NCBI RefSeq assembly: GCF_900110815.1 | Contig: NZ_FOIT01000005.1 | Location: 80,082 to 144,081, forward strand | Length of the DNA stretch: 64,000 nt | Direction: 5' to 3' | Source of the DNA: Aliicoccus persicus | Lineage (GTDB): Bacteria; Bacillota; Bacilli; Staphylococcales; Salinicoccaceae | Part shown: piece by piece, positions 8,477-20,154 of the stretch | How the letters are laid out: every line of letters begins with the position of its first letter | Numbering within the stretch: position 1 is the first letter of the stretch | The notes under the pieces: model-generated | What the model was told of the DNA's origin: nothing | Database searches by the model: none | What the model saw: only the letters and a program-made list of their open reading frames with translations | Position numbers and translations under genes: made by a program

Positions 8477-9775
8477 GTGATTGCAAGGTATACAAGACGA
8501 GAAATGGGCGATGTTTGGAGCGAACAAAACCGCTATGTGGCATGGTTGGAAGTTGAAATTTTAGCGGCCGAAGCATGGGCAGAACTCGGTTTTATCCCGA
8601 AAGAGGATGTCCAAAAGATTCGAAAGAATGCAAGTGTTGATGCCGAGCGAATTCACGAAATTGAACAAGAAACACGTCACGATGTCGTCGCGTTTACGCG
8701 CCAAGTTTCAGAGACATTAGGCGACGAGAAAAAATGGGTACACTACGGGCTCACATCAACAGATGTTGTCGATACGGCGCAGAGCTTCGTATTAAAACAA
8801 GCCAATGACCTTTTATATGATGGGCTGTTGCGCATGCGAGATGTGTTGAAAAGAAAAGCGCTTGAACACAAGAACACGATCATGATGGGACGCACGCATG
8901 GTGTACACGCTGAACCGACGACGTTCGGTGTCAAGATGGCGCTATGGTATAAGGAATGGGAACGAAACATCAAGCGCTTTGAAGCGGCGCGTGCTGATGT
9001 TGAAGTCGGTAAGATGAGCGGTGCGGTTGGGACATTTGCGAACATTCCGACTGAAGTTGAAGAGTATGTCTGTGAAAAACTAGGCATCGGATTTGCTGAA
9101 GTTTCAACGCAGACGTTGCAGCGCGATCGTCATGCACATTACATAGCGACACTCGCCCTCATTGCGACATCACTTGAAAAGTTTGCCGTTGAAATCAGAC
9201 ATTTGCAGCGCACGGAACTCCGTGAAGTTGAAGAATCATTTGGCAAAGGACAAAAGGGTTCGAGCGCAATGCCGCACAAGCGTAATCCAATCGGTTCTGA
9301 AAACATTACTGGACTATCTCGAGTCATTCGTGGATATATTACGACAGCGTATGAAAATGTGCCGCTTTGGCATGAGCGCGATATTTCACACTCATCTGCA
9401 GAGCGTGTCATGTTGCCAGACGTGACAATCGCACTGGATTATATGTTGCACCGATTTGCAAACATCATTGAAAACCTATCTGTTTTCGCTGATAATATGA
9501 AAGAGAACATCGATAAGACATTCGGACTTGTCTATTCTCAAAAAGTCATGCTTACAATGATCAATAAAGGACTATCACGTGAAGCAGCATATGACTTAGT
9601 TCAGCCAAAAGCGATGGAATCTTGGGAATCGCATCAGCCGTTTAAACAACTATTAGTGCAAGATTCACGCATTACAGAAATTCTCAGTGACGATGAACTC
9701 GAGGCATGTTTTGATAAAAAACAGGATTTAAAGCGCATCGATACCATTTTCAAACGGGCTGGGTTAATTTCATAA
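8477..9775 (+). CDS. purB: Adenylosuccinate lyase
   Basis: A 432-residue homotetrameric lyase acting twice in purine synthesis: SAICAR to AICAR, and adenylosuccinate to AMP. The fumarase-superfamily signature [11 protein letters not shown] is at 261-271, with TSTDVVDT (93-100) and [11 protein letters not shown] (138-148, H141) completing the active site. It starts with GTG at 8477: AAAGGAGAGG lies upstream and the overlapping ATG at 8475 is followed immediately by a stop. The 16-bp gap to the NETI gene suggests one transcript. Confidence 0.97.
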   Translation: MIARYTRREMGDVWSEQNRYVAWLEVEILAAEAWAELGFIPKEDVQKIRKNASVDAERIHEIEQETRHDVVAFTRQVSETLGDEKKWVHYGLTSTDVVDTAQSFVLKQANDLLYDGLLRMRDVLKRKALEHKNTIMMGRTHGVHAEPTTFGVKMALWYKEWERNIKRFEAARADVEVGKMSGAVGTFANIPTEVEEYVCEKLGIGFAEVSTQTLQRDRHAHYIATLALIATSLEKFAVEIRHLQRTELREVEESFGKGQKGSSAMPHKRNPIGSENITGLSRVIRGYITTAYENVPLWHERDISHSSAERVMLPDVTIALDYMLHRFANIIENLSVFADNMKENIDKTFGLVYSQKVMLTMINKGLSREAAYDLVQPKAMESWESHQPFKQLLVQDSRITEILSDDELEACFDKKQDLKRIDTIFKRAGLIS

Positions 9776-9794
9776 ACATAAAGGGTGTAAAATT

Positions 9795-10556
9795 ATGAAA
9801 GTGTTAGTGTCAGTAATCGGGTTATCATTTATTACGGACCTGCTCGTGAATATCGGTATTATGGATGAGCCAGAACCACTGCCAGAAATAGAATTTATGT
9901 CATATGAAGTTGAATATGTCACGATTGAAGATGTGGCCATTCAGTTTCTTCCACGCTTCCAAGAAATCGATGGCGTGACGTTTATCAATGATATATTGTA
10001 TGTTAGCGAGGTTGTTGGATTGCCAGAAACGTTTGATCCAGGACTTAGTCCAGAGGTAGAAGCGGCATATGAAGAAATGCGTACGGATGCGCTCGAATTC
10101 GACTTAAACTTTGTCATAACGAGTGACTACCGTTCTTATACCGGTCAAGAAGAGATCTATAATGATATGTTAGCCGTGTATGGCACGGTGGAAGAGACGA
10201 ATAACTGGGTCAACCAACCTGGATTCTCTGAACACCAATCGGGACTTGCAATCGATGTCGGTTCATATGAAAGTTGGGAGCTGCAAGAAATGCCATTCGG
10301 CTTTACACCAGAGTCTGAATGGGTTGCAGAAAATGCACACAATTATGGGTTTATCATACGCTATCCAGAAGGCTATGAAGATGTGACAGGAATGTCTTAT
10401 GAGCCATGGCATTTACGCTACATCGGTGTTGAGCATGCGACAGCAGTCTATGAAAGTGGCGAAACTTTGGAGCATTATCTCAACCTCGTCGATGAAGATG
10501 GCAATGTGAATATACCTGATGAATATGTTGATTATGAAGAAAATACACAACAATAA
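9795..10556 (+). CDS. D-alanyl-D-alanine carboxypeptidase family protein (M15B, VanY-like)
   Basis: A 253-residue extracytoplasmic zinc peptidase. After a hydrophobic N-terminus (about 1-20, signal or anchor) and an acidic linker comes the VanY domain: TSDYRSYTGQ (109-118), SEHQSGLAIDVG (145-156, zinc ligands H147 and D154) and YEPWHLRYIG (202-211, E203 catalytic and H206 ligand). It should trim the terminal D-Ala of peptidoglycan stem peptides. It lies 19 bp after purB and is followed by a terminator; it may share the purB transcript. Confidence 0.9.
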   Translation: MKVLVSVIGLSFITDLLVNIGIMDEPEPLPEIEFMSYEVEYVTIEDVAIQFLPRFQEIDGVTFINDILYVSEVVGLPETFDPGLSPEVEAAYEEMRTDALEFDLNFVITSDYRSYTGQEEIYNDMLAVYGTVEETNNWVNQPGFSEHQSGLAIDVGSYESWELQEMPFGFTPESEWVAENAHNYGFIIRYPEGYEDVTGMSYEPWHLRYIGVEHATAVYESGETLEHYLNLVDEDGNVNIPDEYVDYEENTQQ

Positions 10557-10560
10557 ATGA

Positions 10561-10610
10561 AAAAATCCGTACGTTTATCTCAAAGTGGGATAGCGTGCGG
10601 ATTTTCTTTT
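10561..10610 (+). terminator. Terminator after vanY-like gene
   Basis: Long hairpin with outer stem AAAATCCGTACG/CGTGCGGATTTT (one G-T pair), extended by inner pairing of TATCTC with GGGATA, followed by TTCTTTT. It ends the purB-vanY unit before pcrB. Confidence 0.8.
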
Positions 10611-10648
10611 GTGTGGACAGATTCAGAAATCTCTTTTACTGCTATACA

Positions 10649-10657
10649 TGATATAAT
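10649..10657 (+). promoter_or_regulatory. Extended -10 promoter of the pcrB-pcrA-ligA operon
   Basis: TGATATAAT (TGn plus a perfect TATAAT at 10652-10657) sits 29 bp before the pcrB start. No good -35 is visible at 17 bp, as expected for an extended -10 promoter. Confidence 0.6.
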
Positions 10658-10685
10658 GAGAACACGAAGTTTTGGAGGGAAATGT

Positions 10686-11357
10686 ATGTTAGAAAACTAT
10701 AAACATGTCTTTAAATTAGACCCGAATAAGACGATCAGTGATGCGCACTTAGAACGCTTATGTGAGTCTGAAACAGACTTGATAATCGTCGGTGGTACTG
10801 ATGGCGTTACGCAGTCAAATGTACTCGACTTAATGTCGAGAATTAGACGCTATATGACACCGGTGGCGTTAGAACTCTCCAATTTAGAAGCGGTTGTTCC
10901 CGGTTTTGATCATTATTTTGTGCCTGCCGTATTCAATACGAAAGATATGAAATTTTTACACGGCATGTTACTTGAAGCGTTAGAGCGCTACGCGCATTTA
11001 CTCGACTATGACACGATTTCATTAATGCCGTATTTGATTTTCAATGAAGAGTGTAAAGCATACAAATATGCAAATTGCGAACCGATCAATCGTGAGAACA
11101 TGGCGTATTACATTCAGTTAATCGATAAAATGTATCGTCAAAAATATATGTACATCGAATTCAGCGGTACACTAGCTGAGAAAGAATTGCTGCAAGACAT
11201 TTATGAGACGAAAACGAACGTGCATATGATCTATGGTGGTGGCATCGATTCGAAAGAAGCGTTCGACGAGCGCGCACCGTTTGCGGATACGTTAGTCGTC
11301 GGAAACTTAATTTATGAAGATTTTGAAGCAGCATTAAACACAGTAATTAGGAGTTAA
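10686..11357 (+). CDS. pcrB: Heptaprenylglyceryl phosphate synthase
   Basis: A 223-residue TIM-barrel prenyltransferase of the PcrB/GGGPS family that joins glycerol-1-phosphate to a polyprenyl diphosphate. Diagnostic blocks: HVFKLDPNKTISDAHLE at the N-terminus, LIIVGGTDGVT (phosphate/glycerol binding), LEAVVPGFDHYFVPAVFNT, and the C-terminal phosphate loop MIYGGGIDS ... VVGNLIYED. The ATG at 10686 follows GGAGGG; longer in-frame extension would run through the preceding terminator. First gene of the conserved pcrB-pcrA-ligA-camS operon. Confidence 0.95.
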   Translation: MLENYKHVFKLDPNKTISDAHLERLCESETDLIIVGGTDGVTQSNVLDLMSRIRRYMTPVALELSNLEAVVPGFDHYFVPAVFNTKDMKFLHGMLLEALERYAHLLDYDTISLMPYLIFNEECKAYKYANCEPINRENMAYYIQLIDKMYRQKYMYIEFSGTLAEKELLQDIYETKTNVHMIYGGGIDSKEAFDERAPFADTLVVGNLIYEDFEAALNTVIRS

Positions 11358-11360
11358 ATT

Positions 11361-13541
11361 ATGGACTTATCTATGATGAACGAAGAGCAACTACAAGCAA
11401 TTAAATCAACAGATGGCCCGTTATTAATCATGGCTGGTGCAGGCAGTGGTAAAACGCGTGTGCTCACGCACCGTGTGGCTTATTTACTCAGTGAAAAAGA
11501 TGTGCCCGCATACAATATTTTGGCCATCACGTTTACAAATAAAGCAGCCAATGAAATGAAGTTGCGTGTCGAGCGCATCGTTGGGGCGCAAGATGCACGT
11601 GACATTTGGATTTCAACTTTCCACTCGATGTGTGTGCGAATACTGCGCAGCAACATTAACTATTTAGGCTATGATCGCAGCTTCTCAATCATCGATCCAA
11701 CCGATCAACGCAATGTCATTAAAGACATCATGCGTCGCAGAAACATCGATGTAAAACAGCACAATCCACGCAATATCATCGGTTATATTTCCAATCAGAA
11801 AAATGCACTGACAAAGCCGAAAGAAGCGATGGAAACTGCCGATAAATTTCCAGACACCTTATATGCTGAAATTTATCAGACGTATCAAGAGGTGCTCTAT
11901 AGAAATTCAAGCGTCGATTTTGACGATTTAATCATGTTGACGATTGAACTCTTTCAAAAAGAGAAGAGTGTACTCGAATTCTATCAAAACAAATTCCAAT
12001 ATATTCATGTCGATGAGTACCAGGATACGAACCAAGCGCAGTATGAGCTGATTCAACTGTTGGCGAAGAAGTATCGAAATATTTGTGTCGTCGGTGATTC
12101 TGACCAATCGATATATAAATTCCGTGGTGCTGATATCACGAATATTTTAAACTTTGAAGAAGATTATCCAGAGGCGAAGATCGTGAAACTCGAAGAGAAC
12201 TATCGCTCAAGCCAGACAATATTGGATGCTGCCAATGCAGTAATTCAAAACAACATGGAAAGAAAACCGAAAAATTTACGCACAAAACGCAGCTTAGAAG
12301 AAAAGATTACGAGCATCGTCAGCGGTACGGAACGTGAAGAAGGGCATAGCGTTGTCAGTCATATTATGGACTTAAAAGGTAAGTATAAATATAACGATGT
12401 TGCTGTACTATATCGAACAAACGCACAGTCTCGTGCAGTCGAGGATGCACTGATGAAGTCGAATATCCCATACAAAGTTGTCGGTGGTATGAAGTTCTAC
12501 GAGCGTAAAGAAATTAAAGACTTGATGAGTTTCTTACGCGTTATTCAAAATCCGCGTGACGACATCAGTTATGAACGCATTATCAACGTACCAAAACGAG
12601 GCGTTGGACAAAAGACGATCGATAAGATTCGTGCGCATGCTGAAGCACATGAAATCAGCATGTATGAGGCATTAAAAGCAGCGGACTTTATCGGTCTGAG
12701 TGGTAAAGTCGCCAATGCACTCGCATTGCTGAATGAAACGTTAGAGAATTTACAGAAGAAATCCCAGTTCATGTCGGTGACAGAGCTTGTCGATGAAACA
12801 CTGCATGACACGGGCTACTTAGAAATGTTAGAAGCAGACAAGACGCTGGAATCAAAAAGTCGTATCGAAAACTTAGAAGAATTTAAAACGGTGACGATGG
12901 AATTTGACCGTGACAATGAAGTTTCGGATTCACTGCTGTTTGAATTTTTAAGTGATATGGCACTCGTATCTGATCAGGATTCGATTGAAGAGGACAGCGG
13001 TGTCACACTGATGACGATGCATGCATCAAAAGGACTTGAGTATCCAGTCGTGTTTATTATCGGACTGGAAGAGGGGATTTTTCCATCGCGTCGTGCGATA
13101 TTTGATGAGAGTGAATTAGAAGAAGAGCGACGCTTGATGTATGTGGCACTGACGCGTGCAGAAGATCGATTGTTTATCTCTAGAGCTGAAACACGCACGA
13201 TTTATGGTAAACAAGAGTCGAACATGAACAGCAGATTTTACGGTGAAATACCTGAAGAATTAATCGAAGGTGTGCAATATGAGCGACCGTCAGTAAGAAT
13301 CGGTGGATATAATGCAGACCGTGCGAATCGCCCTGCACGTGGTAAAAGTCGCGTCGTAACGACAGGTGGCGCAACGTCTAAGTTTAAAACAGGCGATAAA
13401 GTAACACATCCTAAATTTGGTGAGGGATTGATTACTGCAGTTAAAGGTGAGGGCAGTTCTGAAGAGCTCGATGTCGTTTTTAAATCCGTTGGACCGAAGC
13501 GTTTGCTCAGTCAATTTGCACCAATATCTAAAAAGGAGTGA
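11361..13541 (+). CDS. pcrA: ATP-dependent DNA helicase PcrA
   Basis: A 726-residue superfamily 1A 3'-5' helicase of the UvrD/Rep group, essential in Gram-positive bacteria for rolling-circle replication, repair and removal of RecA filaments. Walker A GAGSGKT is at 26-32; the DEYQDTNQAQYE block (motif II), GDSDQSIYKFRGAD (motif III), LEENYRSSQTI (motif IV), TMHASKGLEYPVVF (motif V) and VALTRAEDRLF (motif VI) follow in order. The C-terminus has the Tudor-like GDKVTHPKFGEGLI segment that binds RNA polymerase in PcrA. AGGAG precedes the ATG; 3-bp gap from pcrB. Confidence 0.97.
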   Translation: MDLSMMNEEQLQAIKSTDGPLLIMAGAGSGKTRVLTHRVAYLLSEKDVPAYNILAITFTNKAANEMKLRVERIVGAQDARDIWISTFHSMCVRILRSNINYLGYDRSFSIIDPTDQRNVIKDIMRRRNIDVKQHNPRNIIGYISNQKNALTKPKEAMETADKFPDTLYAEIYQTYQEVLYRNSSVDFDDLIMLTIELFQKEKSVLEFYQNKFQYIHVDEYQDTNQAQYELIQLLAKKYRNICVVGDSDQSIYKFRGADITNILNFEEDYPEAKIVKLEENYRSSQTILDAANAVIQNNMERKPKNLRTKRSLEEKITSIVSGTEREEGHSVVSHIMDLKGKYKYNDVAVLYRTNAQSRAVEDALMKSNIPYKVVGGMKFYERKEIKDLMSFLRVIQNPRDDISYERIINVPKRGVGQKTIDKIRAHAEAHEISMYEALKAADFIGLSGKVANALALLNETLENLQKKSQFMSVTELVDETLHDTGYLEMLEADKTLESKSRIENLEEFKTVTMEFDRDNEVSDSLLFEFLSDMALVSDQDSIEEDSGVTLMTMHASKGLEYPVVFIIGLEEGIFPSRRAIFDESELEEERRLMYVALTRAEDRLFISRAETRTIYGKQESNMNSRFYGEIPEELIEGVQYERPSVRIGGYNADRANRPARGKSRVVTTGGATSKFKTGDKVTHPKFGEGLITAVKGEGSSEELDVVFKSVGPKRLLSQFAPISKKE

Positions 13542-15524
<1,983 letters not shown>

Positions 15525-15525
15525 T

Positions 15526-16710
15526 ATGAAAAAATGGTTATTAATCGGTGTGTTGCTCCTCGCGGCATGTGCAGACGACGGGGTAGATACATCACAAGAT
15601 ATCGTAACAGATGTAGATATACCTGTGTCAGATGGTGAAGAGACGGTCACATCGAGTGTCGGTTTAAATGAATCATACTATCAGTCTGTCATTCCATATG
15701 AACTATCACCTTCCCGGGGATTGACGAGCACGAATATGGTCTCGACATATAATATAGAATCGTTTGAAGCGGGGCTGCTCGAGCATAGTAAAGAAGTGTT
15801 TAGTGTCGAGGACTATTACTTCAGAGAAGGTCAAGTGTTTACGAGCGACATCGTCCGTGGGTATTTATCGCGTGCATATTCAGAAGATGAAATTGCAGAT
15901 ATGTCGGATGAAGCGCGCGAATCGAGTGGTGCATTCAGTAATATGGGCTTGAACCCATCGGTACAAGGCGAGACGAATGAGGCAGTGATTGCTGAAAACT
16001 ATCCGAGATATTTATCACATATTCTAGAACAGAATTATATGGTTGAAAATGAAGATGGCGAGTATGAGCTAGAGGGCATGACAATTGGGCTTGCTTTAAA
16101 TAGTGAGCATTTGTACCGTAGTGATAACAGCAGTAGCACCCAAGCGATGGCGATTAATGAAAGTGACTCGGTCAGCTTTGCAGAAGGTGCAATTGAAGAG
16201 ATTTTAGAACGATTGCGTGCGAATGAGGCATACGAAGATATCGATATATTTTTTGCGGTCTATATCCAGTCCGGGCGCTATGACATCGTACCAGGGAAGT
16301 TTGTGATGACAGCACTTAGCCCAGGTGGAGAATCAGAAATTGAGTCGTTCGAATCAGTAGAAGAAGAGTTTGAGTTGTTACCAGCAACAGGTGAAACAAT
16401 CGTGAGTGACGCAATTAATGCAGAGTACCGTAACTTTAACACACGATTGACCGAATACTTCGACAACTTCTCACAGACGATAGGTTTAGCACGATTCAAA
16501 GACGGTCAGTTTACCGAGTTGAATATCACGATCCCAATCGACTACACGAGCCGCTCCGAAGTAGTTGCGATGGCACAGCATGTGAAAGATATTCTTTTGA
16601 ATAGCTTTGCTGGGATAGAAGTAGAAGTTGTGATTTCGAGTGCGCATGAGACATACGCAGTGATTACGAAAGATAGTGACGATAACATTAGTTATTATGT
16701 GTTTGATTAG
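15526..16710 (+). CDS. camS: CamS family sex pheromone lipoprotein
   Basis: A 394-residue lipoprotein. The signal peptide ends in the lipobox LLLAAC, so C15 is the predicted lipidated residue. The body matches staphylococcal CamS, including SRGLTSTNM, SKEVFSVEDYYFREGQ, GLNPSVQGETNEAVIAENYP and YLSHILEQNYM. In Staphylococcus the released signal peptide yields a peptide pheromone active on enterococcal plasmids; the mature lipoprotein's job is unknown. It starts one base after the ligA stop, in the same operon, and is followed by a strong terminator. Confidence 0.93.
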   Translation: MKKWLLIGVLLLAACADDGVDTSQDIVTDVDIPVSDGEETVTSSVGLNESYYQSVIPYELSPSRGLTSTNMVSTYNIESFEAGLLEHSKEVFSVEDYYFREGQVFTSDIVRGYLSRAYSEDEIADMSDEARESSGAFSNMGLNPSVQGETNEAVIAENYPRYLSHILEQNYMVENEDGEYELEGMTIGLALNSEHLYRSDNSSSTQAMAINESDSVSFAEGAIEEILERLRANEAYEDIDIFFAVYIQSGRYDIVPGKFVMTALSPGGESEIESFESVEEEFELLPATGETIVSDAINAEYRNFNTRLTEYFDNFSQTIGLARFKDGQFTELNITIPIDYTSRSEVVAMAQHVKDILLNSFAGIEVEVVISSAHETYAVITKDSDDNISYYVFD

Positions 16711-16718
16711 ATTTTTTG

Positions 16719-16755
16719 ATCGCCCAACCACAGCATGTGGTTAGGCGATTTTTTG
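16719..16755 (+). terminator. Terminator of the pcrB-camS operon
   Basis: A 14-bp stem with one internal mismatch, ATCGCC-x-AACCACA / TGTGGTT-x-GGCGAT, 3-nt loop, then TTTTTTG. It separates the operon from the hairpin array that follows. Confidence 0.92.
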
Positions 16756-16769
16756 ATTGTTGATGTGGC

Positions 16770-17270
16770 CTGCCAATTCAGGTTAGAAAAACAGTTTGAA
16801 TTGGCAGTATTTTGATTTATCTGCCAAATCAGGTCCGAAAAAATCATTCGAATTGGCACATTTTGTTTATTTCTGCTAATTCAAAGAAATTCAGATATAA
16901 AAAGTGGGGTGAATTGGCAGTTGACAATGCTATCGCTAACTCACCTCTGATATTTGATCTGAGTGAGCTTTCTCGTGCTCACTCAGGGGAAAAAAGTGTT
17001 GTGAGTAAGCATGGTTTGGAGTCTCGTGCTCACTCGAGCCAGAAAATCACTGTGAGTGAGCACAGTTCGGTATCTCGTGCTCACTCAGGGGAAAAAAGTG
17101 TTGTGAGTAAGCATGGTTTGGAGTCTTGTGCTCACTCGATCCAGAAAATCACTGCGAGTGAGCACAGTTCGGTATCTCGTGCTCACTCGAGCCAGAAAAT
17201 CACTGTGAGTAAGCACGGCCAAAGTCTAGCGTGCTACTTCGAGCTCAAAAAATTAAGTGAAGTAGCAGCT
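16770..17270. repeat. Tandem 51-bp hairpin array, about 10 units, mixed stem classes (array II)
   Basis: Units begin at 16770, 16821, 16873, about 16934, 16974, 17025, 17076, 17127, 17178 and 17230. The first three have stems CTGCCAATTC/GAATTGGCAG (class C), five have CGTGCTCACTC/GAGTGAGCACG (class A), the last has GTGCTACTTC/GAAGTAGCA (class D). Loops are about 16-19 nt and A-rich with a GAAAA core; linkers about 11 nt. Units at 16974/17025 and 17076/17127 form a duplicated 102-bp pair. Lies between the convergent camS and glutaminyl cyclotransferase genes and fills that gap. Confidence 0.92.
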
Positions 17271-17285
17271 CTTGATTCTCAAAAA

Positions 17286-18077
17286 TTACTCAATCTTCAC
17301 TCGATACAAATACGGATAATTCTTACCAGCCAGATAAAATTCATCATCCTCAATATGTGCAATGCCATTCAAAGTGTCCATCTGGGCAATCTCGTCATCA
17401 TCCATGTCAGCGGAGTAAACGATCTCCTCCAAATCATAGACTGCTACAACCTCACCACTAGACACGTCAATCTTGATTAAGTCGTAACTCAACCATATGT
17501 TCGCATATAAAAATCCATCCACGAATTCTAATTCATTAATGTTCTCAAATTCAGTCTCTATTTCATCAACAACTTCAAATGAATCCATACTTCTCAAAGT
17601 AACCGTATTGCTTCCATCACTCAACCAAACACCATCAGCATCCGCATCATATGCGAGTCCCCAACCTTCACCTTCATACGACACGGTATCAATCACTTCC
17701 AATGATTCATTATCACGCAAAAACAATGTTTCTTCTTTCCAAGTGAGTTGCATGACGCCGTCCGGTGTCACAGTTACCCCTTCACCGAAATAATCAGAAT
17801 CCAGTCGATCTACCTCTTCAAATGTTCCACTATCAACATCCAAATAACCGATTCTAGAATCTCCATACAACCCAGTCGATAAAAGTAATCGACCCGCATC
17901 ATCTATTTCCAGCCCTTGTACAAATAATTCATCTTCAATCGGGTAAGTCTCGATCAACGAAACATCAATATCAAGCCCGGAATCAGCATTCTCACCTTCA
18001 TCTGCCGACACAATTACAGATTCAACAGGACCGACAAGAAGTGACACAATGAATATCCAAGATAAATCAATCATCAT
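17286..18077 (-). CDS. Glutaminyl-peptide cyclotransferase (glutamine cyclotransferase family)
   Basis: A 263-residue secreted beta-propeller of the plant-type glutaminyl cyclase family (PF05096), which converts N-terminal Gln to pyroglutamate. Visible family blocks: FVQGLEIDDAGRLLLSTGLYGDSRIG, FGEGVTVTPDGVMQLTWKE, WGLAYDADADGVWLSDGS, INELEFVDGFLYANIWLS and the terminal LNGIAHIEDDEFYLAGKNYP. The N-terminus (about 1-24) is a signal peptide. ATG at 18077 or 18074 follows TTTGGAG; a longer frame would run through the putP terminator. Strongly acidic composition. It follows putP with a terminator between, so expression by read-through or a promoter of its own is open. Confidence 0.85.
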   Translation of the reverse strand: MMIDLSWIFIVSLLVGPVESVIVSADEGENADSGLDIDVSLIETYPIEDELFVQGLEIDDAGRLLLSTGLYGDSRIGYLDVDSGTFEEVDRLDSDYFGEGVTVTPDGVMQLTWKEETLFLRDNESLEVIDTVSYEGEGWGLAYDADADGVWLSDGSNTVTLRSMDSFEVVDEIETEFENINELEFVDGFLYANIWLSYDLIKIDVSSGEVVAVYDLEEIVYSADMDDDEIAQMDTLNGIAHIEDDEFYLAGKNYPYLYRVKIE

Positions 18078-18090
18078 CTTCACTCCAAAC

Positions 18091-18123
18091 AAAAAAAGAC
18101 TAAGGAAATTTTCCTTAGTCTTA
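18091..18123 (-). terminator. Terminator of putP
   Basis: On the minus strand an approximately 12-bp stem AAGACTAAGGAA/TTCCTTAGTCTT with a short AT loop is followed by seven T residues (A-run 18091-18097). Confidence 0.9.
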
Positions 18124-18135
18124 TCATACAATAAA

Positions 18136-19692
18136 TTACTTATCTTTAACGATTTCAGTTGTACGTACAAATTCGCGTTTCATATCTTGCGTGATTTCTC
18201 GTTGTGTCATTAGTGATACGACGATACCAGCAATTAGTGATAAGAAGAAACCTGGAATCATAGAGTATAGACCTGTTCCGAATGAATCGAATACGTATGT
18301 CCAAAGGATAACTGTTGTTGCCCCTGTAACGATTGCAGCAACGGCACCTGAACGTGTCATCTTCTTCCAGTGTAATGCAAGGATTACGAGTGGACCGAAT
18401 GCTGAACCAAATCCAGCCCATGCTTCTGCAACGAGGTCAAGGATAACTGATTCGTCATCCCAAGCGATAATGATTGCAACGATCGCAACTAATACAACGG
18501 CAAAACGACCGATTGTTACGTACATTTTATCTAATTGTTCGTCAGTTTTATTTTCTTTCTTCTTCGTAAGATTACGAATTGGTCTGAAGAAGTCCTGCAC
18601 TAATGAACTTGATGCCACGAGTAACTGTGAAGATATAGTACTCATAATCGCCGCTAAAATCGCAGCTAAGAAGAATCCACCCACAAATGGGTTAAAGAGT
18701 ACTTGTGACATTAAGATTAAGATTGTTTCAGGGTCAACAATTTCATTACTTGTTGTGTCTATAAACACAACCCCTAAAATACCTGTGACAACTGAACCTG
18801 AAAGTGCGATGGCCATCCAAGAAATACCGATACGACGTGCAGCAGGTAGTATTTTGTGGCTACGTGCTGACATAAATCGAACGATGATATGTGGTTGACC
18901 GAAATAACCAAAGCCCCAAGCTAAACCACTGACAATCGTTACGAATGTAACGCCTGCAAATAATGATAAGTAGCTGATTTCATTGATTGAAGCTAGCTCA
19001 TTTAAGCGAACTAACGGTTCAACATCGTACTCTGTTGTTAATGTAATGATTGCAACAGTTGGCACAATTATCATTGCGATAAACATAATCGTACCTTGGA
19101 ATAAGTCCGTTAAACTAACGGCTAAATAGCCACCAAGGAATGTGTAGAATATAACGATACCTGCTACGACGAATAGACCGATGTAGTAGTTGATGTCGAA
19201 AGCATTCTCAAATAATTTACCACCAGAAACCATACCCGACGCTGTGTAAACCGCAAAGAATACGATTATAACAAGTCCACTTACTGTACGGAGAATACTC
19301 GTTTGGTCACGGAATCTATTTGCAAAGAATTCGGGAAGTGTAATCGAGTTGTTCGACACTTCAGAATAAACACGTAAACGTGGTGCAGTAACATGGTAGT
19401 TAACGTAAGCACCGATAGTCAAACCGATTGCGATCCATGCTGCTGAAACACCGGCACTGTAAGCTTCACCTGGAAGTCCCATGAGCATCCAACCAGACAT
19501 GTCAGAAGCCCCAGCTGATAAAGCAGTTACCCAAGGACCAATGTTTCTGCCTCCGAGCATGTACTCATCAATGTTTGAGGTTGATTTTTGATATGCATAC
19601 CAGCCGATATAGATCATGAAACCAAAATATAAAGCAATCATGATCATCTCTTGCCAACCGGCTGTGAATGTAAAGACGTTTCCTAAAGTCAT
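18136..19692 (-). CDS. putP: Sodium/proline symporter
   Basis: A 518-residue SSS-family transporter with about 13 membrane segments importing proline with Na+, for osmoprotection and nutrition. Signatures include [35 protein letters not shown] TM2 region, and [13 protein letters not shown] in the middle loop, all characteristic of PutP. The charged C-terminal tail (RTTEIVKDK) is cytoplasmic. ATG at 19692 is used because the ATG 6 codons earlier overlaps the GGAGG itself. Its place between camS and gatC is the staphylococcal arrangement. Confidence 0.95.
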   Translation of the reverse strand: MTLGNVFTFTAGWQEMIMIALYFGFMIYIGWYAYQKSTSNIDEYMLGGRNIGPWVTALSAGASDMSGWMLMGLPGEAYSAGVSAAWIAIGLTIGAYVNYHVTAPRLRVYSEVSNNSITLPEFFANRFRDQTSILRTVSGLVIIVFFAVYTASGMVSGGKLFENAFDINYYIGLFVVAGIVIFYTFLGGYLAVSLTDLFQGTIMFIAMIIVPTVAIITLTTEYDVEPLVRLNELASINEISYLSLFAGVTFVTIVSGLAWGFGYFGQPHIIVRFMSARSHKILPAARRIGISWMAIALSGSVVTGILGVVFIDTTSNEIVDPETILILMSQVLFNPFVGGFFLAAILAAIMSTISSQLLVASSSLVQDFFRPIRNLTKKKENKTDEQLDKMYVTIGRFAVVLVAIVAIIIAWDDESVILDLVAEAWAGFGSAFGPLVILALHWKKMTRSGAVAAIVTGATTVILWTYVFDSFGTGLYSMIPGFFLSLIAGIVVSLMTQREITQDMKREFVRTTEIVKDK

Positions 19693-19855
19693 GATGTAAT
19701 TTACCTCCATCGTTTATTTTTGTTCTTTTCTACCGTAACGAACTTTACAGAAACTTGCAAGAGTGTATTTTTACATCGTCGTGTCTCTATTAGATTTTCA
19801 TTATGTTTTCTGATAAAATTTAAATGTTATGATTTAAATTTAAGGAGAGATGTTT

Positions 19856-20143
19856 ATGTCAGAAATCAACAAAGACATCGTTAAACACACCGCAAATTTA
19901 GCAAGAATTGAAATTAGCGATGATATTGCAGAAAGTTTCACGAGTGAGCTCGATAAAATAATAAACTACGTCCATGTCATGGATGAATTAGACTTAGAAG
20001 ATGTTGTACCACAATTCCATGCGTTAAATTTAATGAATGTGATGCGCGAAGACATTCCTGAAGCACCGATATCTCAAGAAGAAGCGTTAAAAAATGCAAA
20101 ACAAACAGAAAATGGCCAATTCAAAGTGCCACGTATGCTTTAA
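19856..20143 (+). CDS. gatC: Asp-tRNA(Asn)/Glu-tRNA(Gln) amidotransferase subunit C
   Basis: A 95-residue subunit that wraps around GatA and GatB and stabilises the amidotransferase which converts misacylated Glu-tRNA(Gln) (and Asp-tRNA(Asn)) to the correct amide. The N-terminal helix [11 protein letters not shown] and the C-terminal FKVPRML are typical. ATG at 19856 lies 8 nt after AAGGAG; the ATG at 19850 is too close. First gene of gatCAB. Confidence 0.95.
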   Translation: MSEINKDIVKHTANLARIEISDDIAESFTSELDKIINYVHVMDELDLEDVVPQFHALNLMNVMREDIPEAPISQEEALKNAKQTENGQFKVPRML

Positions 20144-20154
20144 GGAGAACTGAC

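Noticed and set aside
16812..17480. A 222-residue forward reading frame through array II
   Set aside because: It reads only because 51 is divisible by three; the translation is an internal tandem repeat (SRAHSSQKITVSEH-like) with no ribosome site, and it runs antisense into the cyclotransferase gene.
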